A DNA stretch of 53,745 bases from contig CAJAVU010000028.1 of assembly GCA_903945495.1 (NCBI GenBank), positions 1 through 53,745 on the forward strand, written 5' to 3'. The translations under genes and the position numbers were made by a program. Each line of letters begins with the position of its first letter. Position 1 is the first letter of the stretch. Below are positions 42,133 to 51,005 of the stretch, in pieces. The notes beneath the pieces were generated by a model. It saw nothing but the letters and a program-made list of their open reading frames with translations, made no database searches and was not told the DNA's origin. The DNA is from an uncultured Flavobacteriales bacterium (lineage in GTDB: Bacteria; Bacteroidota; Bacteroidia; Flavobacteriales_D; Crocinitomicaceae).

Positions 42133-44511
42133 TTATTTAATTAAATTCACGTGCCCTGTAATTGTTTCCACAAAGCCAGAATTGGTAGTATACTTGATTT
42201 TCCAAGTGTAAGTGCCATCTTGAGACATTACGCCATTGTACATTCCATCCCATTCAAAATCTAATTCGTCAGAGGTGAAAACGACTTGACCCCAACGGTT
42301 AAAAATCTTAATACTTGCCGATCGAATTCCATAAAAACTTGCTTTAAACGTATTGTTAAATCGGAGACCGTCAGCTGTGAAAGTGTTGGGAACGTAAACA
42401 TAATACGCATCTTGAATTACCACTGGTTTTATTATTGTGTCAGTACATCCTTTGTCATCAGTCGCGATTAATGTAATTAAATATACTCCAGGCTCTTCAT
42501 ACGTATTGTTGGGATGAACTACAATTGAACTGTTTCCATCTCCAAAATACCATTGATAAGTTTCTGCGTTTATTGAAGTATTTTGAAACGTCACAGGTAG
42601 ATCATCAAAAAGGGTGTGACTTGACACATTAAAATCTGCAGTTGGATGAATCACTATGACGGTTGTTGATCCAGAAACTGTAAATGTTTGACATTCATCT
42701 GAAACGATAACTGTATAGTTGGTTGTTTCCAAAGGTTTTACCCAAACAGAAGAAGTTGTTTCATTGGAATGTGGCCAAACATAAAAATATTGACCATATC
42801 CTCCAGTTGCTGTAACACTGATTAATGTACTATCATAAGGACAGATTTCAACACTTGGACTCATCGTTAATAGCAGTGGTGGACTAGTAATCGTGTAAAG
42901 CACACTTGCCGTTTGTTCCACTCCACATTGATCTGTAACCAAAACAGTATACAATGTTGTTGCAGGAGGTGAAACGATTTGTGTACTCAAATTACCAAGT
43001 GTTTCACTACTTGTGCTCCATTGATAACTGTAATTTCCTGCACCACCAGCGGCAATTACTTCAAGTTGAGTAGGAATATAAGGACAAATCTCTGTAATGG
43101 CATCTGTAGGATCAAGTGTTAAAGGAGGGTAAACAGGCACAGTAACAGTTCCACTTCCTGTAGCTGTCTGGTTAAGGCAATTGTCTGTAACAGAAACAGT
43201 ATATGTTTGAGTGCTTGTCGGTGAAACAAAAATGGAAGAAGTTGTCGCACCAGTATTCCAACTGTAGGTATAAGGTCCAACACCACCAGCAGCTTGAGCA
43301 ATTAATTCCAAATTATCTCCAGGACACAAAACATCTGAACTTTCTACACTAACACTAACAGGCAAGACATCTGCAATTCCTAAATCAATGATTATTGGAT
43401 TAACATTTCCGCAAGGATCAATTATCGGGAAATTTAAAATGATTGTTTCAGTTCCTTCAACAATTGCATCAGAAAAAGCATCAAAGCTAAACGTTATGGT
43501 AGTTTGACCTGGAGCAAAGGTTACAGAATTTGGAATATTCGAATAATCGACACCTTCAGTGGCTGTACCAGAAACATTAACAGGTATGGTTAGTGAAGTA
43601 TTCACTCCATTGGCGCCGCGCTCCAAAGTTACCGTAGTTGAAACACAACCTTCAGCCATTAAATCTGGATCAGAGAATGCTTGTTCTGATAACTCATAGG
43701 TTATTTCAACAGGAACTTTTGAGGATAAACTGTTTGCTTCTAAAAAGATTCCTGAATCAAAAATTCCATCTCCTACATCAGCTATGGCAAGTATTAAATG
43801 GTAGGTTTGACCACATTGAACTTTTGAAACAGCCTCTAGCACATCTGTAAAACCATCGTATTGAATGTAAAAAGGAGAACCATTTTGCGGAGAGCTATTT
43901 CCGTCACCATTCGAATTGTAAAAGGAATTGTTGGTTACAGGATTCACATTGTTTATGGATACAACAGCTCCTGATGGAAGCTTTGCAATATTTTGCAAGC
44001 CGGGAATTCCTGGGCCTGAGATGAAAAATCCAAAAACGTCATTGTACGATGAATTATTGGGAGGAGCAAACTCTGGATACTCTTCAGAACCGAAAACATA
44101 TTTAAATCGAACGGTGTCAGAATACGGAATAAAATCGAATTCTAATATGGCCGCGTTGAACGTTTGTGTCCCGCCAATGATTCCTGATAACAAACCATAA
44201 CCTCCAACATTATTGTCAACTCCTGAATTTGTTTGATTGTTTGGACCATGAGGACCTGCGCCGTTATTTATAACTGTACCAGTTGTCATGACAATTCCCG
44301 AACCAATTCCAAGATTTGTTCCTGTTCCAGTAAAGGAGCCGATAGCAGATGAAGATCCATTAAATGAAATATTTGAAACTGTAACTCCAGGTCCAAGTAA
44401 AACATTTTGTACTAAGGAAACAGGGCTGCCACCAGGTGAAGTAACCAATTGTCCAAAAGCCTGATGGCTAATGAATACTAAAATGGACAATATGGCATTA
44501 AGAGATTTCAA
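42133..44511 (-). CDS. Choice-of-anchor L T9SS type B protein, 792 aa
   Basis: A signal peptide (MKSLNAILSILVFISHQAFGQ) leads into a choice-of-anchor L domain (about 22-235) with the usual LGIGSGIVMTTG and FKYVFGSEEYPEFA stretches. A Calx-beta-like domain follows (about 255-365; GTATEGVDYSNIP, FAPGQTTITFSF), then three Ig-like modules with the YSWNTGATTSSI pattern, a PKD domain (YQWYFGDGNSSIVVHPNNTYEEPG, about 615-690) and a type B C-terminal domain (PNTFTADGLRFNN, FNRWGQVVF, ending TGHVNLIK). Calx-beta modules usually bind calcium. Export should need T9SS and a PorP/SprF partner not encoded next to it. A near-consensus TAATTTTA lies just upstream on the minus strand. Confidence 0.92.
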   Translation of the reverse strand: MKSLNAILSILVFISHQAFGQLVTSPGGSPVSLVQNVLLGPGVTVSNISFNGSSSAIGSFTGTGTNLGIGSGIVMTTGTVINNGAGPHGPNNQTNSGVDNNVGGYGLLSGIIGGTQTFNAAILEFDFIPYSDTVRFKYVFGSEEYPEFAPPNNSSYNDVFGFFISGPGIPGLQNIAKLPSGAVVSINNVNPVTNNSFYNSNGDGNSSPQNGSPFYIQYDGFTDVLEAVSKVQCGQTYHLILAIADVGDGIFDSGIFLEANSLSSKVPVEITYELSEQAFSDPDLMAEGCVSTTVTLERGANGVNTSLTIPVNVSGTATEGVDYSNIPNSVTFAPGQTTITFSFDAFSDAIVEGTETIILNFPIIDPCGNVNPIIIDLGIADVLPVSVSVESSDVLCPGDNLELIAQAAGGVGPYTYSWNTGATTSSIFVSPTSTQTYTVSVTDNCLNQTATGSGTVTVPVYPPLTLDPTDAITEICPYIPTQLEVIAAGGAGNYSYQWSTSSETLGNLSTQIVSPPATTLYTVLVTDQCGVEQTASVLYTITSPPLLLTMSPSVEICPYDSTLISVTATGGYGQYFYVWPHSNETTSSVWVKPLETTNYTVIVSDECQTFTVSGSTTVIVIHPTADFNVSSHTLFDDLPVTFQNTSINAETYQWYFGDGNSSIVVHPNNTYEEPGVYLITLIATDDKGCTDTIIKPVVIQDAYYVYVPNTFTADGLRFNNTFKASFYGIRSASIKIFNRWGQVVFTSDELDFEWDGMYNGVMSQDGTYTWKIKYTTNSGFVETITGHVNLIK

Positions 44512-44672
44512 TTCCTAGTTATGACGTAAAATTACATTAAACGGTTGTTAATCAAAGCAACTTTTATACCACTTACTATTAAAATTAACAAAATTAGAAC
44601 GCAATCACGCGTTTGATGTTGTATTTATGGAAGTTTTATTTTTCAACCATAACAAACGATGAGATAGAATTG

Positions 44673-46514
44673 TTAATTAATGCCTTGTAAAGAGCACAAA
44701 TTGTAGTACATTCCTTTGAGTTGAATTAATTCGTCGTGCGTACCACGCTCTTTAATTTCTCCTTTTGATAAAAGTACAATTTCATCAGCATTGCGAATAG
44801 TACTTAAGCGATGAGCAATAATAATTGAAGTGCGATCTTGCATTAATTTATCAAGAGCGTCTTGAACCAATTTTTCAGATTCTGTATCAAGAGCAGATGT
44901 TGCTTCGTCTAAAATGAGAATATTTGGATTTTTCAATACGGCACGAGCAATACTGATTCGTTGTTTTTGTCCGCCAGAAAGTTTGTTTCCTCGCTCGCCA
45001 ATATTTGTATCGAATCCTGCTTCTAGGTTCATGATAAAATCATAGGCATTGGCAATTCTAGCAGCATTTTCAATTTCTTGTAATGTAGCATTAGGCATTC
45101 CAAAAGCGATGTTTTCGCGAACACTTGTATTGAATAAAATCGATTCTTGTGAAACGATCCCAATATGATTTCTTAAATCTAAAATTGAACAATCGGTTAT
45201 TGGAATATTGTCAAAATAAATTGTTCCTTCATTCACATCGTAAAAACGAGGTAATAAATCTCCAAGCGTTGATTTTCCACTGCCAGATTCTCCAACCAAA
45301 GCGATTGTTTGACCTTTATTGATGGTTAAATTGATGTTTTTCAAGACATATTCATCCTTGTATTTGAATGAAACATTTTCATAACGAATACCCGATTTTA
45401 ATTCAGGTAAAGCTGTCGGGTTTTCAACCTCATAAATGCGTTCATCCGTATTCAAAATTTCATTGATACGGTCTTGCGAAGCACGTGCTTTATTCAAGAA
45501 TGCCATATTGGTAGCGATTCCTTGAATTGGTCGCAAAAGTTGGGAGAACACAATGATGAAAGTAATGAATACTTCGCCTGTCAAAACAGCATCATTTTTT
45601 GCATCCAAAATCATGACTCCACCAAACCAAACTAGGCAAAGCATAACTCCAGCTCCCAATGTTTCATTTAATATTGGTGATAAATCCTTTTTTCTGAATG
45701 TTTTTGTAATCAATTGTTGGTGCTTCAAATTGACCATTTTGAACGCCTCGTATACTTGATCAATTGCGTTGAAGGCTTTGATAATGCGAATCCCACTTAA
45801 GTTTTCATCGATAGACGAATACACAATTCCCATTTGCTCTTGACCACTTTTTGCCGTTTTCTTTAGGCTTTTACCTATTCGGGAAATAACAAAGGCAGAA
45901 ATCGGAAGTAATATGAAGGAAATTAATGTTAATTGCGGACTCAAATAAACGAGCATTGCAATATTGATAATAATGGCAATTGGTTCACGATAAACGATTT
46001 CCAAAACACTGATGACAGCAATTTCAATTTCACCAACATCACTGTTCATACGTGCCATTAAATCTCCTTTTCGCTCATTGGAATAGAAGGAAAGTGGAAG
46101 ATTCATTGCTTTCGAAAAGAGTTTGTTTCTCACGTCACGAACAACCGCCATACGCAATTCAGACTGATGCCAAACGGCAGCGTATCGAAATAAATTTTTC
46201 AAAAAGAAGGCTGCGAAAACAGAAATACAAACAAATAGTAAAGCGTTCTTTGGATCTTCATTCACCATTTTTTGCATGAAGAAATTGTAAGAATCCTTAA
46301 TGTATGCGAAAATGTCCAATAGATTTCCTGACCAATGTGGCGCAATTAAATCTGGAACTTCTTCTGCTGGCTTAAAGATTAACTGAAGAACTGGTATAAA
46401 AAGAACCAATGAAATAAGATTGAAAATAACAAAAAGTAGGTTTGAAACAATCACTAAAATTGCTCTACCTCTATATGTGAATGTGTATCTATATATCTCT
46501 AAAAACTCTTTCAT
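44673..46514 (-). CDS. MsbA-like ABC exporter (fused membrane and ATPase domains)
   Basis: 613 aa from the ATG at 46514 (MKEFLEIYRYTF). Six transmembrane helices occupy about residues 15-325. The ATPase domain has Walker A GESGSGKS near residue 405, signature LSGGQKQR near 508, Walker B ILILDEAT and switch His in IIIAHRLSTIRNAD. The half-transporter should work as a homodimer. The closest relatives by form are MsbA-type lipid A/phospholipid and multidrug exporters; the substrate cannot be decided here. The alternative TTG start three codons upstream lies inside the -7 box. It diverges from rbfA. Confidence 0.92.
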   Translation of the reverse strand: MKEFLEIYRYTFTYRGRAILVIVSNLLFVIFNLISLVLFIPVLQLIFKPAEEVPDLIAPHWSGNLLDIFAYIKDSYNFFMQKMVNEDPKNALLFVCISVFAAFFLKNLFRYAAVWHQSELRMAVVRDVRNKLFSKAMNLPLSFYSNERKGDLMARMNSDVGEIEIAVISVLEIVYREPIAIIINIAMLVYLSPQLTLISFILLPISAFVISRIGKSLKKTAKSGQEQMGIVYSSIDENLSGIRIIKAFNAIDQVYEAFKMVNLKHQQLITKTFRKKDLSPILNETLGAGVMLCLVWFGGVMILDAKNDAVLTGEVFITFIIVFSQLLRPIQGIATNMAFLNKARASQDRINEILNTDERIYEVENPTALPELKSGIRYENVSFKYKDEYVLKNINLTINKGQTIALVGESGSGKSTLGDLLPRFYDVNEGTIYFDNIPITDCSILDLRNHIGIVSQESILFNTSVRENIAFGMPNATLQEIENAARIANAYDFIMNLEAGFDTNIGERGNKLSGGQKQRISIARAVLKNPNILILDEATSALDTESEKLVQDALDKLMQDRTSIIIAHRLSTIRNADEIVLLSKGEIKERGTHDELIQLKGMYYNLCSLQGIN

Positions 46515-46520
46515 GCGGGT

Positions 46521-46528
46521 CAAAGATA
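46521..46528 (-). promoter_or_regulatory. -7 box of the ABC exporter gene, near-leaderless
   Basis: Minus-strand TATCTTTG is followed by only 6 nt before the ATG at 46514. If transcription begins a few bases after the box, the mRNA has almost no 5' leader. The TTG at 46523 cannot be the start, because it is part of the box. Confidence 0.6.
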
Positions 46529-46571
46529 AGTTTTTGTTTCCCTAAGTGTATAAATCGGGGCGAACAATTGT

Positions 46572-46579
46572 TACTTTTG
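46572..46579 (+). promoter_or_regulatory. -7 box of rbfA, near-leaderless
   Basis: TACTTTTG ends 4 nt before the ATG at 46584, implying an mRNA that starts at or next to the start codon. No clear -33 TTG is present at 16-20 nt upstream. Confidence 0.5.
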
Positions 46580-46583
46580 CACC

Positions 46584-46919
46584 ATGGGTTCAATTAGACA
46601 AAACAAAATTGAAGGGGTAATTCAAGAGGAATTATCTGTGTTTTTTCAACGAAATGCACGAGAAATTTGCTTAGGTGCTATGGTTTCTGTTACAACAGTT
46701 CGTGTAACTTCAGATTTATCATTGGCAAGATGTTATTTGTCTGTTTTCGCAGGTCCAGATAAAAAAGAAGTGTTGGCAAGTGTAAAAGAAAACGTTGGTA
46801 AAATCCGCGGTGATGTTGGTAAACGTTTGAAAAACATGCGTAAAATTCCTGAGTTGTTATTCTTTATCGATGATTCATTGGATTACGCAATGGAAATTGA
46901 GCAATTGCTTAAAAAATAG
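46584..46919 (+). CDS. rbfA: 30S ribosome-binding factor A
   Basis: 111-aa KH-fold protein needed for maturation of the 16S rRNA 5' end and for cold adaptation. Typical features are RQNKIEGVIQEELSVFF, VTTVRVTSDLSLARCYLSVF and the C-terminal RKIPELLFFIDDSLDYAMEIEQLL. Length is normal. The downstream LolC/E-type gene begins 8 nt after the stop (if the ATC start is right), so the two are almost certainly co-transcribed. Confidence 0.95.
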   Translation: MGSIRQNKIEGVIQEELSVFFQRNAREICLGAMVSVTTVRVTSDLSLARCYLSVFAGPDKKEVLASVKENVGKIRGDVGKRLKNMRKIPELLFFIDDSLDYAMEIEQLLKK

Positions 46920-46927
46920 TAGAAACC

Positions 46928-48151
46928 ATCAATGTTTCATTTTACATAGCAAAACGATACCTTTCCGCTAAACGGAAAAAGAATGTAATTAATTTAATTA
47001 CACGCATTTCGGTCATCGGTATTATGTTCATTACGGCCGCGTTGATTATTCTACTTTCTGCTTTTAATGGCATCGAAGGAATGATTGAAAAACTCTATTC
47101 TGATTTTGATTCAGATATTACAATTCGATCAGAAGTTGCTAAAACGTTTCCTGAAAGTCAAATCGATTTTAAGGTGCTTTCAACAATTGAAGGGGTCGAA
47201 AATTCTTCAAAAGCAATAGAGGAAATCGTTGTATTAAATCATGAGAAAAAACGTGTAAATGCAGTGATGGTTGGAGTTGAGGAATCGTTCCTTGGCTTTT
47301 CCAAAATGGACAAACATTTGGTAGAAGGAGCTGGATTCTTAACCAAAAACGACACTGAATACGGAATTATTGGGGCGAGTTTATTAGATAAATTGGGAGG
47401 ATTCATTCCTGAACGTGTTGGTTATGAAGAAATAACGGTTTTCGCACCGAAACGTGATGCAAAAGTTCGCGTTGGTTCGAATCCTTTCACGACAAGAAGG
47501 TTGTCATTGGCTGGACGAATGAATTTCAATCGTGAAGTAAATGCTGAAAAATTGATTGTTCCTTTGAGTTATGCTCGTGATGTGTTGAATTATTCTGAAG
47601 ATATTACTGCGATTTATGTGGATGTCAAGGAAGGATTTGAAAATCAATCAGTGAAAGAAACAATCCAGCAAAAATTGGGAAACGACTTTTCAGTAAAAAC
47701 CAATTACGAAAAGAATGAGCTGATTTTTAAAACGAGTCAATCGGAAAAATTGATCGTGTTAATTATTTTACTTTTCATCTTCATTTTGGCGGCATTTAAT
47801 TTAGTAGCTTCCTTGACAATGTTATTTGTTGAGAAAAAAGAGAATGTAGATACGATGATTAGTTTTGGAGCTGATAAAAAAACAGTGTTCCAAATTTTCT
47901 TTTTTGAAGGAATATTGATTGCAGGAAAGGGAATTGTCTTTGGCTTGGTTTTGGGCTATGCGATTTGTTTGGCTCAATTAAAATGGGCTATTTTAACGAT
48001 GCCGAATTCGGGAGGGGAGGCTTTTCCTATTAAATTGTCTTTGGCAGATGGACTATTGATTGTGGTGTTAGTTTCGCTTTTAAGCTTCTTATTTTCATAC
48101 TTACCTGTTCGCTTTTTAATCAAAAAGAACTTCGGTTATCTTCACTTTTAA
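46928..48151 (+). CDS. LolC/LolE-type ABC permease, probable ATC start
   Basis: About 407 aa. Four transmembrane helices in the FtsX/LolCE layout: helix 1 near residues 24-46 (ISVIGIMFITAALIILLSAFNG), a large periplasmic domain (about 47-270), then three helices in the last third. LolCDE lifts outer-membrane lipoproteins from the inner membrane; LolD is not in the window. The frame between the TAA at 46910 and the first ATG at 47024 encodes the family's usual N-terminus (SFYIAKRYLSAKRKKNVINLITR). Relatives start MN-x-x-x-xIAKRYL, and the codon at the Met position here is ATC (46928). A start at 47024 would remove part of helix 1. The ATG at 46932 is out of frame and stops after five codons. 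Confidence 0.8.
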   Translation: MNVSFYIAKRYLSAKRKKNVINLITRISVIGIMFITAALIILLSAFNGIEGMIEKLYSDFDSDITIRSEVAKTFPESQIDFKVLSTIEGVENSSKAIEEIVVLNHEKKRVNAVMVGVEESFLGFSKMDKHLVEGAGFLTKNDTEYGIIGASLLDKLGGFIPERVGYEEITVFAPKRDAKVRVGSNPFTTRRLSLAGRMNFNREVNAEKLIVPLSYARDVLNYSEDITAIYVDVKEGFENQSVKETIQQKLGNDFSVKTNYEKNELIFKTSQSEKLIVLIILLFIFILAAFNLVASLTMLFVEKKENVDTMISFGADKKTVFQIFFFEGILIAGKGIVFGLVLGYAICLAQLKWAILTMPNSGGEAFPIKLSLADGLLIVVLVSLLSFLFSYLPVRFLIKKNFGYLHF

Positions 48152-48213
48152 GAAAAATAGCATTTTTTTAAAAATTTAAGTTCTCGAATTTATGTTACTT
48201 AGAATAATTGATG

Positions 48214-48221
48214 TATCTTTG
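48214..48221 (+). promoter_or_regulatory. -7 box of the atpDC operon
   Basis: TATCTTTG, a perfect TAnnTTTG, lies 61 nt before the atpD ATG at 48283 and would give a leader of about 55 nt. No convincing -33 TTG, only GTTA near 48194. Confidence 0.65.
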
Positions 48222-48264
48222 CGCCCAAATTCAAAACAGTGATTTGTTCACTGATAGTAATTAA

Positions 48265-49791
<1,527 letters not shown>

Positions 49792-49835
49792 TAAATGATT
49801 GTAAAGGAGTTCGCTCCAACTAAAAACAGAATACA

Positions 49836-50126
49836 ATGCATTTGGAAATTATAACACCGGAAACGAAAATCTTTGATGGCGAAGTTGAAGCAGTTCAATT
49901 GCCAGGGTTAGATGGTTCATTTCAGGTTTTAAGAGGTCACGCACCAATCATCTCTGCTTTGAAAGAAGGAATGGTGAAAGTGGATTTGTCAATGACGTTT
50001 GAACGCTTTGATAAAACAAGTGATCTTATTCAAGATGATAAATCGAATTCTAAAGTAATTCGTGTTGCTATAAAAGGTGGAGTGATGGAACTTCAGAATG
50101 ATAAAATCATCATCCTTGCCGAGTAA
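49836..50126 (+). CDS. atpC: ATP synthase F1 subunit epsilon, short form
   Basis: 96 aa. The N-terminal beta-sandwich is clear (LEIITPETKIFDGEVEAVQLPGLDGSFQVLRGHAPIISALKEG, then IKGGVMELQNDKIIILAE), with an inserted acidic loop (about residues 52-72). The C-terminal two-helix domain of typical epsilon subunits (about 130-139 aa in total), which regulates ATP hydrolysis, is absent. The protein ends directly after the beta domain without a frameshift sign. It is followed by a strong terminator. Confidence 0.95.
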   Translation: MHLEIITPETKIFDGEVEAVQLPGLDGSFQVLRGHAPIISALKEGMVKVDLSMTFERFDKTSDLIQDDKSNSKVIRVAIKGGVMELQNDKIIILAE

Positions 50127-50144
50127 TAGAATATAAAATTAGAG

Positions 50145-50179
50145 AAGAGGGATTTGGCTGGCCATTTCCCTCTTTTTTG
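50145..50179 (+). terminator. Intrinsic terminator of atpDC
   Basis: A stem of AAGAGGGA/TCCCTCTT with a TT/TT internal loop and an inner TGGC/GCCA stem, followed by a run of T. It lies 18 nt after the atpC stop. Confidence 0.9.
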
Positions 50180-50260
50180 TTAAGGTATGTTAACCTCAAG
50201 AACTTCATAAGGTTAAATACGATTGTTTGATTATTTTCGTTTTTAATTCTAAATATAAGA

Positions 50261-51001
50261 ATGGATTATTTGTCTAAAATAGATTTAACGAGAACACCAG
50301 AACACATTGCTATCATTATGGATGGGAATGGACGCTGGGCTAAAAAGCAAGGGCACATGCGTTTGTATGGGCACAATTTTGGTGTTGAATCTGTGCGTGA
50401 GACATTAAAAGCTGCGAAAGAATTAAAAGTTAAATACCTTACACTTTATGCATTCTCTACTGAAAATTGGAATCGACCAAAAGAAGAGGTAGATGGTTTA
50501 ATGGATTTGTTAGTTAAATCGCTGGCAAATGAAGTAAAAGAGCTTTCCGATAGCGGCGTGCGTTTGTTAGCAATTGGTGATATTGCTGGTTTACCTGATG
50601 CATGTCAGAATGAATTGCAAGAATCAATCGATTTAACAAAAGACAATTCTGAAATTACAATGGTTCTAGCCTTGAACTATAGCTCAAGATGGGAGATTGT
50701 AAACGCAGTGAAACGAATTGCCAGTGAAGCAAAAAATGAAACCTTGGATGTAAACGCAATTGATGCAACTCTTTTTTCTTCTTATCTCACAACAAACCAA
50801 ATTCCAGATCCAGAATTATTGATTAGAACCAGTGGAGAATATCGAATCAGCAACTTTTTGTTATGGCAAGTGGCTTACGCTGAATTCCATTTCACTGAAG
50901 TTTTATGGCCTGATTTTAAACGTGAAGACCTTTTTAAAGCAGTTCTAGATTATCAATCACGTGAACGCCGTTTTGGAATGGTATCTGAACAATTAACCTA
51001 A
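50261..51001 (+). CDS. uppS: Undecaprenyl diphosphate synthase
   Basis: 246-aa cis-prenyltransferase making the C55 carrier lipid for peptidoglycan and O-antigen. Asp21 in IIMDGNGRWAKKQG binds the diphosphate and Mg; the substrate-binding GHNFGVESVRE, LTLYAFSTENWNRPKEEV and IRTSGEYRISNFLLWQVAYAEFHF motifs are complete. Length is typical. It begins a probable operon with bamA (4-nt gap) and ompH. Confidence 0.97.
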   Translation: MDYLSKIDLTRTPEHIAIIMDGNGRWAKKQGHMRLYGHNFGVESVRETLKAAKELKVKYLTLYAFSTENWNRPKEEVDGLMDLLVKSLANEVKELSDSGVRLLAIGDIAGLPDACQNELQESIDLTKDNSEITMVLALNYSSRWEIVNAVKRIASEAKNETLDVNAIDATLFSSYLTTNQIPDPELLIRTSGEYRISNFLLWQVAYAEFHFTEVLWPDFKREDLFKAVLDYQSRERRFGMVSEQLT

Positions 51002-51005
51002 TAAT

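Noticed and set aside
46515-46523. TTG start three codons upstream in the ABC exporter gene
   Set aside because: It is part of the TATCTTTG box, so it would not be in the mRNA.
46932-46949. ATG at 46932 as start of the LolC/E-type gene
   Set aside because: It is in another frame and reaches a stop after five codons.
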